Notes: a model not told the origin generated them from the letters alone. A DNA stretch of 53,003 nt from JBHJOF01 sp050330055 (GCA_050330055.1 JBHJOF010000004.1:1-53003), one strand, 5' to 3'. Counted from the stretch's first letter, positions 8,570-17,674 are shown. Made by a program: numbers and translations.

Positions 8570-10270
8570 CTAGTTCCGCCCGCTGAGCAGCCCCCTTGCG
8601 ATCACCTGGGCCTGGATCTCGGCGGCGCCTTCGAAAATGTTGAGGATGCGGGCGTCGCACAGCACGCGGCTGATCTTGTACTCCTGGGCGTAGCCGTTGC
8701 CGCCGTGCACCTGCAGCGCGTTGTCGGCGTTGGCCCAGGCGACGCGGGCGGCCAGCAGCTTGGCCATGCCGGCCTCGATGTCGCAGCGCCGGTCGGAGTC
8801 CTTCTCGCGCGCGGCGAAGTAGGAAAGCTGGCGCGCCACCATGGTCTCGACCGCCATCCAGGCGAGCTTGCCGCCGACGCGCGGGAACTGCACGATCGGT
8901 TTGCCGAACTGCACGCGCTCGAAGGCGTAGCGCAGGCCGAGCTCGAGCGCCGACTGGGCGACGCCCACGGCGCGCGCCGCGGTCTGCACGCGGGCCGACT
9001 CGAAGGTCGCCATGAGCTGCTTGAAGCCCTCGCCCTCGATGCCGCCCAGCAGGTTCTCGGCCTCGACCTCGAAGTTGTCGAAGGCTAGCTCGTACTCCTT
9101 CATGCCGCGGTAGCCGAGCACCGGGATCTCACCGCCGCTCATGCCCGTTGCCGGGAAAGGGTTCTCATCGGTACCGCGCGGCTTCTCAGCCAGGAACATG
9201 GAGAGGCCCTTGTAGCCGCCCTCGTTCGGGTCGGTGCGGGCGAGCAACGTCATGACGTCGCTGCGCGCGGCGTGGGTGATCCAGGTCTTGTTGCCGGTGA
9301 TGCGGTAGACCTCGCCATCACGCACCGCGCGGGTCTTGAGCGCGCCCAGGTCGGAGCCTGTGCCAGGCTCGGTGAAGACCGCGGTCGGCAGGATCGCGCC
9401 CGCGGCGATGCCGGGCAGCCAGCGCTGCTTCTGCTCCTCCGTGCCACCGAGGCGGATCAGCTCGGCGGCGATCTCCGAGCGGGTGCCGAGCGAGCCCAAG
9501 CCGATGTAGCCGCGCGACAGCTCCTCGGTCACCACGCACATGGCAGTCTTGCCCATGCCGAGGCCGCCCCAGTCCTCCGGCACGGTGAGGCCGAAGACGC
9601 CGAGCTCGGCCAGCTGCTCGATCACCTCGATCGGGATCAACTCGTCCTTGAGGTGCCAGTCGTGCGCCGTCTCCCTGTGGTCCTCGGCGATTTTGCGGAA
9701 CTGCTCGCGCACCAGGTCCAGCGTCTCGTCGCCCAGCGCCGGGTCGCCAAAGTCGCCCGAGTCCAGGCCCTCGGCCAAAAGCGCCGCGATGCACTGGCGC
9801 ACCGCCGCCGTGTTGCCGCCGGCGATCAGCGCTTCGACCGCCGGCGTAGCAAAGGCCTGCACCGCCTCGGGCGGCAGGCCGAGGTCGGCCGGACGCACGA
9901 TCTCGCCCTGGCTGAGCGCGATGCCGCCGCGCAGCTGCGACAGGTACTCGCCGAAGGCGGCCTGCAGCAGCAGTCGCTCCAGCTCGCGCAGACGCCCGGC
10001 CTGATCGAGCCGCTCGGCCCAATGCAGTATTTCGCGCAGCGCCGTCACGTAGGTGGCGAGCCAGGCCAGGCCGTGCGCCGCGAACTGCTCCTGGTCCAAC
10101 AGCGCCGCGTCGGGCTGCCCGCCCGGCGCCACTAGCGCCCCCACCGCGCGCCGCGCCATGGCCTGAAAGCTCTCCGCCGTCTTCAGCGCGTCGGCGCAGC
10201 TCGGCAGCAGGTCGGGCACGACCAGAGTCGTTCCGGCGGAAGATTTATCAGCGACGGCGGTTTCAACCAT
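8570..10270 (-). CDS. mcd: (2S)-methylsuccinyl-CoA dehydrogenase
   Basis: The 566-residue protein is an acyl-CoA dehydrogenase with an extra N-terminal region of about 150-170 residues, a hallmark of methylsuccinyl-CoA dehydrogenase. The flavin domain shows FTEPGTGSDLGALKTRAV, TGNKTWITHAARSD and, near the C-terminus, LQVHGGNGYAQEYKISRV and IFEGAAEIQAQVI, with the canonical EG base position present. It oxidises methylsuccinyl-CoA to mesaconyl-CoA in the ethylmalonyl-CoA pathway and passes electrons to ETF, encoded at 1850-3540. It lies downstream of ccrA on the same strand, separated by a repeat-filled gap of 280 bp. Confidence 0.93.
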   Translation of the reverse strand: MVETAVADKSSAGTTLVVPDLLPSCADALKTAESFQAMARRAVGALVAPGGQPDAALLDQEQFAAHGLAWLATYVTALREILHWAERLDQAGRLRELERLLLQAAFGEYLSQLRGGIALSQGEIVRPADLGLPPEAVQAFATPAVEALIAGGNTAAVRQCIAALLAEGLDSGDFGDPALGDETLDLVREQFRKIAEDHRETAHDWHLKDELIPIEVIEQLAELGVFGLTVPEDWGGLGMGKTAMCVVTEELSRGYIGLGSLGTRSEIAAELIRLGGTEEQKQRWLPGIAAGAILPTAVFTEPGTGSDLGALKTRAVRDGEVYRITGNKTWITHAARSDVMTLLARTDPNEGGYKGLSMFLAEKPRGTDENPFPATGMSGGEIPVLGYRGMKEYELAFDNFEVEAENLLGGIEGEGFKQLMATFESARVQTAARAVGVAQSALELGLRYAFERVQFGKPIVQFPRVGGKLAWMAVETMVARQLSYFAAREKDSDRRCDIEAGMAKLLAARVAWANADNALQVHGGNGYAQEYKISRVLCDARILNIFEGAAEIQAQVIARGLLSGRN

Positions 10271-10321
10271 ACCTGCTTGCTCTCAAAGCCGGACTACCGA
10301 CTCTTCACACAACACCAAGAG

Positions 10322-10438
10322 TTTTTGACACGGATGAACACAGATGAACACAAACTTGAAGCCACCCGATTGCCTAGATGGTCGCCATCTAGATGCCGGC
10401 CGCTATTCGTGTTTATCCGTGTTCATCTGTGTCAAATA
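10322..10438. repeat. Intergenic palindrome, 'GATGAACACAGATGAACAC' family
   Basis: The left arm at 10322-10354 and right arm at 10407-10438 are inverted, imperfect copies containing TTGACACRGATGAACAC-type sequence, separated by about 52 bp. It occupies the gap between mcd and ccrA. Confidence 0.75.
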
Positions 10439-10441
10439 ATC

Positions 10442-10536
10442 CTCCTTTGTTGTCATGCCCCGGCTTGACCCGAGCATCCAGGGTTGGTTGAGGCAATACC
10501 CTGGATTGCCGGGTCAAGCTCGGCAATGACAAAGGA
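10442..10536. repeat. Intergenic palindrome, 'TGTCATGCCCCGGCTTGACC' family
   Basis: The left arm 10442-10483 and right arm 10499-10536 are inverted copies with a 15-bp loop. The arms contain CCTTTGTTGTCATGCC / GGCAATGACAAAGG. It lies directly after the previous palindrome and ends 15 bp from the ccrA stop codon, so it would also act as a strong hairpin downstream of ccrA. Confidence 0.8.
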
Positions 10537-10550
10537 GCAGTTCTCTTACA

Positions 10551-11840
10551 TCACGCGTAAATCGCGTCTTCCAGGGTGCGCAGGCCGGGGCGCTTGGACT
10601 GCACCAGGACGGCCATGTTGCCGGGCTTGTGCTGGTTCTTCCACATCTTCATGTGGGCGCGCGGGATGTCGTGCCAGGCGAAGACCTCGCTCATGCAGGG
10701 ATCGATGCGGCGCTCGACCACCAGGCGGTTGGCCTGCGCCGCCTGCATCAGGTTGGCGAAGTGGCTGCCCTGGATGCGCTTCTGCCGCATCCACACGAAG
10801 CGCGCGTCGAAGGTGATGTTGTAGCCGGTGGTGCCGGCGCAGAAGACGACCATGCCGCCGCGCTTGACCACGAAGCAGGAGACCGGGAAGGTCTGCTCGC
10901 CCGGATGCTCGAACACGAAGTCGACGTCGTTGCCCTTGCCGGTGACGCCCCAGATCGCCTTGCCGAACTCGCGGCACTTCTTCATGTAGGCGCCGTAGGC
11001 CTCCTGGTCGCTCACGTCGGGCAGGCGGCCCCAGCAGTCGAAGTTCTTGCGGTTGATCACGCCCTTGGCGCCGAGCGACAGCACGAAATCGCGCTTGTCG
11101 TCGTCGGAGATCACGCCGATCGCGTTGGCGCCGGCCGTGGCGATGAGCTGGATCGCCATCGAGCCGAGGCCGCCCGAGGCGCCCCAGACCAGCACGTTGT
11201 GGCCCGGCCTCAGGATGTGCGGGCGGTGGCCGAACAGCATGCGATAGGCCGTGGCCAGCGTCAGCACGTAGCAGCCGCTCTCCTCCCAGGTCAGGTGGCG
11301 CGGCCGCTCCATGAGCTGGCGGTCCTGCACGCGGCAGAACTGGGCGAAGGAGCCATCCGGCGTCTCGTAGCCCCAGATGCGCTGCGACGGCGAGAACATG
11401 GGATCGCCGCCGTTGCATTCCTCGTCGTCGCCGTCGTCCTGGTTACAGTGCACCACGACCTCGTCGCCGACCTTCCAGCGCGTCACCTTGGAGCCGACGG
11501 CGTAGACGATGCCGGCGGCATCCGACCCGGCGACGTGATACTCGGCTTTGTGCACGTCGAAGGGCGAGATCGGCTTTCCGAGCGCGGCCCAGACGCCGTT
11601 GTAGTTGACGCCCGCGGCCATCACCATGACCAGGACGTCGTGGCTGTCGAGCACCGGAACGTCGACCACCTCGACCTGCATCGACTTGTCCGGATCGCCG
11701 TGGCGCTCGCGGCGGATCGCCCAGGCATACATCTGCTTCGGCACATGCCCGACCGGCGGGATCTCGCCGACCTCGTAGAGGTCCTTGACCTCCTGTCCCG
11801 GATGCAGTTCCGGCGTGGTGGCTTCGACCGTCTCAACCAT
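10551..11840 (-). CDS. ccrA: Crotonyl-CoA carboxylase/reductase
   Basis: The 429-residue protein is a medium-chain reductase of the Ccr family: PPVGHVPKQMYAWAIR near the start, GVNYNGVWAALGKPI, the NADPH-binding WGASGGLGSMAIQL and QGSHFANLMQA. The Asn of GVNYNGVW, the Glu of TWEES and the His of GSHFAN fall in the motifs known to form the CO2 pocket. It reductively carboxylates crotonyl-CoA to ethylmalonyl-CoA with NADPH, the defining step of the ethylmalonyl-CoA pathway. I chose the ATG at 11840 because AGGCAGGA lies just upstream and the length then matches the family. It is divergent from the mutase gene. Confidence 0.96.
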   Translation of the reverse strand: MVETVEATTPELHPGQEVKDLYEVGEIPPVGHVPKQMYAWAIRRERHGDPDKSMQVEVVDVPVLDSHDVLVMVMAAGVNYNGVWAALGKPISPFDVHKAEYHVAGSDAAGIVYAVGSKVTRWKVGDEVVVHCNQDDGDDEECNGGDPMFSPSQRIWGYETPDGSFAQFCRVQDRQLMERPRHLTWEESGCYVLTLATAYRMLFGHRPHILRPGHNVLVWGASGGLGSMAIQLIATAGANAIGVISDDDKRDFVLSLGAKGVINRKNFDCWGRLPDVSDQEAYGAYMKKCREFGKAIWGVTGKGNDVDFVFEHPGEQTFPVSCFVVKRGGMVVFCAGTTGYNITFDARFVWMRQKRIQGSHFANLMQAAQANRLVVERRIDPCMSEVFAWHDIPRAHMKMWKNQHKPGNMAVLVQSKRPGLRTLEDAIYA

Positions 11841-12000
11841 CGTTCCTGCCTCTCGCACAAGGCCCTGCACCATAACGCGCGACTGGGCCATTTGTTGCGG
11901 CGCCGCTCCGTCCCGGCCTCACTTGGCGGCCCGCTCAGCCATGGCGATCGGCCATTGGCAGGCGACGGCGCTTCTGCTTGACTCATACCGAGGCATGCTG

Positions 12001-12060
12001 TTTTTTGCAATGCACAAATGGTTTTGTTTCGTTAACCATTGCGCGATTATAATATTGTTT
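12001..12060 (+). promoter_or_regulatory. Putative promoter/operator between ccrA and meaA
   Basis: An AT-rich island in GC-rich surroundings holds TTGTTT (12024-12029), an 18-bp spacer and a perfect TATAAT (12048-12053), a plausible promoter for meaA. Overlapping the -35 is a 7-bp inverted repeat AATGGTT (12017-12023) / AACCATT (12034-12040). Just upstream TTTTGCAATGCACAAA (12003-12018) forms a loose dyad that recalls the TTTGCAA half-site reported for RamB-like regulators of this pathway; the match is weak. Confidence 0.45.
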
Positions 12061-12110
12061 TGAATACACGGCATGAGTTGTAATGAAACGTCGCTTTCGA
12101 GGACTCGGGT

Positions 12111-14171
12111 ATGAGCGAGCGGTCAGGAGCGGACAAGGCGGCAGCGCCTCATGCTGCAGCGCCACAGGACGGCCAAAGCAGGTGCGACCCGGGCCAGCGT
12201 GATCGGCCCTGGCTGTTCCGCACCTATGCCGGCCATTCCACGGCCGCCGCCTCGAACGCGCTCTATCGCACCAACCTGGCGCGCGGCCAGACCGGGCTCT
12301 CGGTCGCCTTCGACCTGCCGACCCAGACCGGCTACGACTCCGACCATCCGCTGGCTGCGGGCGAGGTCGGCAAGGTCGGCGTGCCGATCACCTCGCTCGA
12401 CGACATGGAGGTCCTGTTCAAGGACATCCCGCTCGATCGCATGAACACCTCCATGACGATCAACGCGACGGCGCCCTGGCTGCTGGCGCTCTACGTCGCC
12501 GCAGCCGAGCGCCAGGGCGTGACGCGCGACCGGCTCTCGGGCACGACGCAGAACGACATCCTGAAGGAGTATCTTTCGCGCGGCACCTACATCTTCCCGC
12601 CGCAGCCTTCGATGAAGCTGACCAGCGACGTGATCGCCTTCACCTACCGCGAGATCCCCAAGTGGAACCCGGTCAACGTCTGCTCCTATCACCTGCAGGA
12701 AGCGGGCGCCACGCCGGTGCAGGAGCTGGCCTTCGCGCTGGCCAACGCGATCGCGCTCCTGGACGCGGTGCGCGCGACCGGGCAGGTGCCGGCGGAAGAC
12801 TTCCCCCAGGTGGTCGGGCGCATCTCCTTCTTCGTCAACGCCGGCGTGCGCTTCATCACCGAGCTCTGCAAGATGCGCGCCTTCACGGCGCTGTGGGACC
12901 GCATCTGCCTGGAGCGCTACAGCGTGCAGGAGGAGAAGTACCGCCGCTTCCGCTACGGCGTGCAGGTCAACTCGCTCGGCCTGACCGAGCAGCAGCCGGA
13001 GAACAACGTCTATCGCATCCTCTTGGAGATGCTGGCCGTGGTGCTGTCGAAGGACGCCCGCGCGCGGGCCGTGCAGCTGCCGGCCTGGAACGAGGCGCTC
13101 GGCCTGCCGCGGCCCTGGGACCAGCAGTGGTCGCTGCGCCTGCAGCAGATCGTCGCCTACGAGACCGATCTTCTGGAGTACGGCGACATCTTCGAAGGCT
13201 CGACCGTGATCGAGGCCAAGGTCGCGGCGCTGATCGCCGAGGCCGAGGCCGAACTGCAGCGCATAGAGCGCCTGGGCGGCGCCGTGGCCGCGGTCGAGAG
13301 CGCCTACATGAAGGAGCGCCTGGTCGAGAGCAACGCCAGGCGCCTGGGGGCCATAGAGGCCGGAACGCAGACCGTGATCGGTGTCAATGCCTATACCGAC
13401 AGCGAGGTCTCGCCGCTGACAACCGGGGCCGACGGCGGCTTCCTCGCCGTCGACCCTGCGGTCGAGCAAAAGCAGATCGAGCGCCTCGCGGCCTGGCGCG
13501 CAGACCGCGACGGCAAGGCCGCCGAGGCGGCGCTGGCCGAGCTGGCGCGCGCCGCCGCCCAGGGCCGCAACATCATGGAGCCCTCGATCGCCTGCGCCCA
13601 TGCCGGCGTCACCACCGGCGAGTGGGCCGGCGCGCTGCGCACGATCTACGGCGAGTACCGGGCGCCGACCGGCGTCGGCCGGGCCAGCGCCGCCGGCGCC
13701 GACCCCAAGGCGCTGGCCGAAGTGCGCGCCCGGGTCGAGCAGGTCTCGGCCCGGCTCGGCCGCCGGCTCAAGATGCTGGTCGGCAAGCCAGGCCTGGACG
13801 GCCACTCGAACGGCGCCGAGCAGATCGCGGTGCGCGCCCGCGACTGCGGCTTCGAGGTGGTCTACGAGGGCATCCGCCTGACCCCGGTGCAGATCGCCAA
13901 TGCCGCGCTCGAGGAGGGCGTGCACGTGGTCGGCCTGTCGGTGCTGTCCGGCTCGCACGTGCCGCTGGTGAGCGAGGTGCTGCGCCGCCTCGAGGCCGCC
14001 GGCCTGGGCGATCTGCCGGTGGTGGCCGGCGGCATCATCCCGCCCGAGGACGCCACCAGGCTGAAGGCCGCCGGAGTCGCCGCGGTCTACACCCCCAAGG
14101 ACTACGACCTGACCGCCATCATGGCCGATATCGTCGAGATCGTGGACCGGGGGACCAGGGAGGCGGCTTAG
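12111..14171 (+). CDS. meaA: Ethylmalonyl-CoA mutase (MeaA family)
   Basis: The 686-residue protein combines the acyl-CoA mutase barrel (RTYAGHSTAAASNALYR, SVAFDLPTQTGYDSDHP, SMTINATAPWLLALYVAAAE) with a C-terminal B12-binding domain carrying the DxHxxG signature GLDGHSNGAEQIA and GLSVLSGSH. The sequence follows the MeaA/ethylmalonyl-CoA mutase branch, not methylmalonyl-CoA mutase, and the divergent ccrA supports this. It isomerises (2R)-ethylmalonyl-CoA to methylsuccinyl-CoA using adenosylcobalamin. A good promoter lies about 58 bp upstream. The cofactor could be made by the adenosyltransferase at 3745-4308. Confidence 0.95.
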   Translation: MSERSGADKAAAPHAAAPQDGQSRCDPGQRDRPWLFRTYAGHSTAAASNALYRTNLARGQTGLSVAFDLPTQTGYDSDHPLAAGEVGKVGVPITSLDDMEVLFKDIPLDRMNTSMTINATAPWLLALYVAAAERQGVTRDRLSGTTQNDILKEYLSRGTYIFPPQPSMKLTSDVIAFTYREIPKWNPVNVCSYHLQEAGATPVQELAFALANAIALLDAVRATGQVPAEDFPQVVGRISFFVNAGVRFITELCKMRAFTALWDRICLERYSVQEEKYRRFRYGVQVNSLGLTEQQPENNVYRILLEMLAVVLSKDARARAVQLPAWNEALGLPRPWDQQWSLRLQQIVAYETDLLEYGDIFEGSTVIEAKVAALIAEAEAELQRIERLGGAVAAVESAYMKERLVESNARRLGAIEAGTQTVIGVNAYTDSEVSPLTTGADGGFLAVDPAVEQKQIERLAAWRADRDGKAAEAALAELARAAAQGRNIMEPSIACAHAGVTTGEWAGALRTIYGEYRAPTGVGRASAAGADPKALAEVRARVEQVSARLGRRLKMLVGKPGLDGHSNGAEQIAVRARDCGFEVVYEGIRLTPVQIANAALEEGVHVVGLSVLSGSHVPLVSEVLRRLEAAGLGDLPVVAGGIIPPEDATRLKAAGVAAVYTPKDYDLTAIMADIVEIVDRGTREAA

Positions 14172-14181
14172 ACGGCGCCCC

Positions 14182-14706
14182 CTATTCCGGCACGACCACG
14201 CTGAAATAGGGCAGCGGGGCGGGCTGGCCGGGGCCGACCGGCTCGGGCACCTGGAAGCGCAGCGCCGGCAGCGACTTGAGGAAGGCGGCAAGCGCCGCCG
14301 CGTCCTCGTCGGTGAGGACGCCGTAGGAGGGCCAGGGCATGATCGGCACCAGCTGGCGCCCGTCGGGCCGCTCGCCGCTGCGCACCGCCGCGATGATCTG
14401 CTCGGCCGTCCAGTCGCCCAGGCCGGTCTCCGCATCGGAGGTCAGGTTCGGTGGGTAGAAGATGCCGAGATCGGGGATCTCGAAGCCGACGTCCGAACCG
14501 GCCAGATACCGCGCCGGGTCGGGCTGGCCGCGCAGGGCCCCGGTGGTGTGGCAGCCGGTGCAATCCATGATGCTGGCCAGATACTGGCCGCGCGCCAGCA
14601 GAGCGGCGTCGCTCGCCGCCGAAGCCGCTTGGGGCCAGGCCACCGAGCCGGCGCCCAGGCACAAAAAAACGGCCGCCAGCGCAGCCGACCGCGTCACGCT
14701 TAACAT
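14182..14706 (-). CDS. Cytochrome c family protein
   Basis: The 174-residue precursor has a signal peptide (about residues 1-30) and one haem motif CTGCH, followed by GIFYPPNLTSDAETGLGDW and a probable Met ligand in IMPWPSYG. The YPPNLT...GLG.W pattern is typical of the cytochrome subunits of membrane-bound alcohol or gluconate dehydrogenases, but no dehydrogenase partner is adjacent, so its donor is unknown. It would be periplasmic. It is convergent with meaA, only 10 bp from that stop codon. Confidence 0.88.
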   Translation of the reverse strand: MLSVTRSAALAAVFLCLGAGSVAWPQAASAASDAALLARGQYLASIMDCTGCHTTGALRGQPDPARYLAGSDVGFEIPDLGIFYPPNLTSDAETGLGDWTAEQIIAAVRSGERPDGRQLVPIMPWPSYGVLTDEDAAALAAFLKSLPALRFQVPEPVGPGQPAPLPYFSVVVPE

Positions 14707-14895
14707 CTGGTTCTGTCCTGACTACTTAAGCTTCACCTGCCTTGCCTCCCGCAGGCGGCGGCGACCCTAGCACCGGTCTTGGTCCGGCACCAAGGTAATT
14801 CTTTTGCCACAGGAGTTTAGCTTGCGACACAAGAAGATTGCGTGCTCAATGGCAACTGCAGGCATCGAACGGAGACAGAGAGGGAAGAGCCGCCC

Positions 14896-16020
14896 ATGAA
14901 GCTAAGGATCGCTCTAGGGCTGGCAATGGCCGCCTTGCTCGCCGTCGGCGGGCCGGCGGGCGCGGCTGAGCTGGCGCTCAATCCCTGGCCGGCGCCCGAA
15001 GTGGTCGCCAAGGTCCAGGGCCGGAGCGTGACCTTTCCCAGCACCAACCCCTTCACCATTGCCGATCTCGAGGGCGATGGACAGGTCGCTGCGCCTGGCG
15101 GTCCCGCGGCCAACGCAGGGGTCAGGTCGGCGCAGGCCGCGACCAACCACGAGGCGAAGGGCACGCTGTTCCTGCCGGACGAGGCCAGCGCCGCGATGCC
15201 CGTGCCGGCCGTGGTGCTGCTGCACGGCGCCCGCGGCCTGTCCGACGCGCGCGAGTTCACCTACGCGCGGCAGTTCACCGAAATGGGCGTGGCGGCCATG
15301 GTGGTCGACGTCTTCGGCTCGCGCCGCGAGCTGGCGACCAGCTTCAACGAGCGGCTGATCAACATCACCGAGGCCATGGTGATGGCCGATGCCTTCGCCG
15401 CGCTGCGCTACCTGCGCGACCGGCCGGAGATCGACGAGACGCGCATCGCGCTGATCGGCTTCTCCTACGGCGGCATGGCCACGCTCTATGCGGCGCACCG
15501 CCAGGTCGCCGACCTCTTTGCCAGGCACTTCGGGCTGGGTGAGCTGCGTTTCGCGGCGCACGCCGCCTACTACGCGCCCTGCATCGCCACCTTCGAGGAC
15601 GAGCGGGCGACCGGCGCGCCGGTCCTGATGCAGTGGGGCGGCCAGGACCAGCTGGTCGACGGCGAGCGCTGTCGGGCCGCCGCTGAGGAGCTGCGCGCCG
15701 GCGGCGCGACGGTCGAGACCATTGTCTACGACGAGGCCTACCACCAGTGGGACGGCAGCCTGGAGACGCCCTGGCGCGCTCCGCGCGGCCTGGCCGGCTG
15801 CGACTTCCTGGTGACCGAGCGCGGCCTGATCCGCGGCCGCATGCCGGGCACGCCATTCTATCTCTCGATGACCGACGCCCTGTCGCGCAAGATCCTGCTC
15901 GGGCTCTGCAGCGACAGCGTGGGCTATCTCATCGCCGAGAACGACAGCGTGCGCAAGCGCTCCAACGCCGCCCTCGGACACTTCCTGATGGATGCCTTCA
16001 ACGGACGCGCTACGCCTTAG
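14896..16020 (+). CDS. Exported dienelactone hydrolase-family protein
   Basis: The 374-residue protein has a signal peptide (MKLRIALGLAMAALLAVG, cleavage near residue 25) and an alpha/beta-hydrolase domain with HGARGL (oxyanion region), the nucleophile elbow IGFSYGGMA (Ser190) and a C-terminal His in YDEAYHQWDG. This is the dienelactone hydrolase layout, although family members usually have Cys as nucleophile and here it is Ser. The substrate is unknown. The region from about residue 290 onward is an extension beyond the usual domain. The ATG at 14896 was chosen for the signal peptide. It converges with the next gene, overlapping by 4 bp. Confidence 0.82.
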   Translation: MKLRIALGLAMAALLAVGGPAGAAELALNPWPAPEVVAKVQGRSVTFPSTNPFTIADLEGDGQVAAPGGPAANAGVRSAQAATNHEAKGTLFLPDEASAAMPVPAVVLLHGARGLSDAREFTYARQFTEMGVAAMVVDVFGSRRELATSFNERLINITEAMVMADAFAALRYLRDRPEIDETRIALIGFSYGGMATLYAAHRQVADLFARHFGLGELRFAAHAAYYAPCIATFEDERATGAPVLMQWGGQDQLVDGERCRAAAEELRAGGATVETIVYDEAYHQWDGSLETPWRAPRGLAGCDFLVTERGLIRGRMPGTPFYLSMTDALSRKILLGLCSDSVGYLIAENDSVRKRSNAALGHFLMDAFNGRATP

Positions 16021-16943
16021 GCGCCGTCCCCGTCCTGTCCGAGAATGCGCGGCAGGACCGACTGAAGCGGCGTAGGCGTGATGCCGAGTGCCGCCAGCCC
16101 CGGCAGATCGCCGGCCGCCACATTGTCCGCCTTCATGAGCTCCACCTGGGCGTCCGTTATCGGCGGGCGCGGCAGGACACTGCCTAGTCTTGCCAGCAGA
16201 TCCCACAAGACAAAGGGCAGCGGCAGCAGGGCACGGCGCCGCCCGACATGCCGCAGCGTCAGGTCCAGCAGGGCGCGGTAGCTGTAGATATCGGGTCCGC
16301 CGAGCTCGAAGACCTTGCCTCGCGCCGCCTCGTCCTGCAGCGCCCGAGCGGCGGCCTCGGCCACGTCCCCGACGTAGACCGGCTGCAGCCGCGTTTCACC
16401 GCGCCCGAAGAGCGGCATCACCGGCGCGACGCGCAGGATCGCCGCCAGGCTGGTGAAAAAGGCGTCGCCCGGGCCGAAGAGAACGCTGGGCCGCAGGATG
16501 GTCGCGTCGGGGAATGCGGCGCGAACCGCCGCCTCACCCTTGGCGCGCGCCCGCACATAACCGGAGGGTGAGTCCCGCGCAGCGCCGATGCCGGAGACAT
16601 GTACCAGCCTGGCAACGTCCTCGGCCGCGCAGCTCTGCGCCACCTGCGCGGCGCCATCGACGTGCACGGCCTCGAAGGTCGCCCCGCCCGTCTCGAGGTA
16701 GAGGCCGACGGCGTTGACAGCCGCCCTGCAGCCGGCCACGGCGCGGCGCACTGCGGCCGTATCGCGCACATCGGCCTTAATCGGTTCGATGGTTCCGGCA
16801 ACCTCCGCAGGCAGCTTGGGCGCACGCTCGGGATGGCGCACCGCGACCCGCACCCTGAAGCCGCGGGCAGCCAGGCACTCGACGATCGCGCTGCCGAGAA
16901 AGCCGGTGCCGCCGAACACCGCAACAAGTGGCTCACGATCCAT
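16017..16943 (-). CDS. NDUFA9-like NAD(P)-binding protein (SDR/epimerase family)
   Basis: The 308-residue product has an atypical short-chain dehydrogenase Rossmann motif FGGTGFLGSAI (residues 10-20), then VHVSGIGAARDSPSGYVRAR and ATILRPSVLFGPGDAFF. This order matches the complex I NDUFA9 subunit family of alphaproteobacteria and mitochondria, which binds NADPH at the edge of complex I and lacks the usual YxxxK catalytic pair. A free enzyme of the UDP-sugar epimerase family is the alternative. It lies 92 bp downstream of a LysE transporter gene on the same strand. Confidence 0.82.
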   Translation of the reverse strand: MDREPLVAVFGGTGFLGSAIVECLAARGFRVRVAVRHPERAPKLPAEVAGTIEPIKADVRDTAAVRRAVAGCRAAVNAVGLYLETGGATFEAVHVDGAAQVAQSCAAEDVARLVHVSGIGAARDSPSGYVRARAKGEAAVRAAFPDATILRPSVLFGPGDAFFTSLAAILRVAPVMPLFGRGETRLQPVYVGDVAEAAARALQDEAARGKVFELGGPDIYSYRALLDLTLRHVGRRRALLPLPFVLWDLLARLGSVLPRPPITDAQVELMKADNVAAGDLPGLAALGITPTPLQSVLPRILGQDGDGA

Positions 16944-17035
16944 GCTTCACGCCTCCAGGAGACCCAGCCTGCAGTACTGGAGTCGACGCAGCAGACCGGC
17001 GCAGGTTCCCGGCTGCCTGCGACCCCGACGGCCGA

Positions 17036-17674
17036 TCAGCCGCGCCGCGCCAGCGCCAGGCCGAGGCCGGCGCCGATCAGGAAGCTGCCGGTCAAGCGGC
17101 TGCGCAGACGGGCCCGGCGCGGATTGCTCAGGAGATCGCGCAGCCGGCCGCCGAGCAGCGCGTAGGACCCATCGAGCAGCGTGGCGATCGCAAGAAAGGT
17201 GACGCTGAGCAGCAGGAGCTGCGGCAGCGCCGGCCCCGCCGGGTCGATGAACTGCGGGAAAAAGGCGGCATAGAAGACCAGCGTCTTGGGATTGGTCGCG
17301 TTGACCAGGAAGCCCTGCCAGTAGAGCCGCTGCCCCGACACGCTGCACGCCGGCGCCGGCGCGGACCCGGCCGCGCCCAAGCGGGCGGCGGCACGCCAGT
17401 GCTGAATGCCGAGATAGACCAGATAGGCGACGCCGAGCCAGCGCAAGACCTCGAACCATTCGGCCAACAGCAACAGCATCGAGGTCATGCCCAGCGCCAG
17501 GATAGTCAGGTGCAGCACGATCGCCGAGCTGGTGCCGGCGACCGTGACCAGGGCGCGGCGCCCGCCATGGGCGATCGAGTTGGCGACGATCAGCGACACC
17601 GCCGGCCCCGGGATCAGGATCAGCACGGCGGTGGCCAGGCAGAAGGCCAGATAGAGCTCCAGAACCATGGTCAT
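17036..17674 (-). CDS. LysE family translocator
   Basis: The 212-residue membrane protein has five to six hydrophobic segments and the LysE/RhtB family signatures PGPAVSLIVANSI near the start and VNATNPKTLVFYAAFFPQFI in the middle. Such proteins export amino acids or related small molecules across the inner membrane; the substrate cannot be read from sequence. Two in-frame ATGs (17674 and 17668) are equally possible. It is followed by the NDUFA9-like gene on the same strand. Confidence 0.9.
   Translation of the reverse strand: MTMVLELYLAFCLATAVLILIPGPAVSLIVANSIAHGGRRALVTVAGTSSAIVLHLTILALGMTSMLLLLAEWFEVLRWLGVAYLVYLGIQHWRAAARLGAAGSAPAPACSVSGQRLYWQGFLVNATNPKTLVFYAAFFPQFIDPAGPALPQLLLLSVTFLAIATLLDGSYALLGGRLRDLLSNPRRARLRSRLTGSFLIGAGLGLALARRG

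Noticed and set aside
10322..10536. CRISPR-like array in the mcd-ccrA gap
   Set aside because: There are only two arms per family in inverted, not direct, orientation, with no regular spacers and no cas genes. No CRISPR array was seen anywhere in the window.
12003..12018. RamB-type operator (TTTGCAA pair) before meaA
   Set aside because: Only one good half-site is present and the spacing does not match the reported form, so it is mentioned only as a weak resemblance.
12111..14171. Methylmalonyl-CoA mutase
   Set aside because: The sequence follows the MeaA branch and the divergent neighbour is crotonyl-CoA carboxylase/reductase; the mutase small subunit and MeaB-like chaperone genes are absent here.
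12123..14435. A very long open frame on the strand opposite to meaA
   Set aside because: Its translation is low-complexity, rich in Arg, Ala, Gly, His and Asp and without domains, as expected for antisense of GC-rich coding DNA. The same holds for long opposite-strand frames over hss, ccrA, glpD and the chemoreceptor gene.
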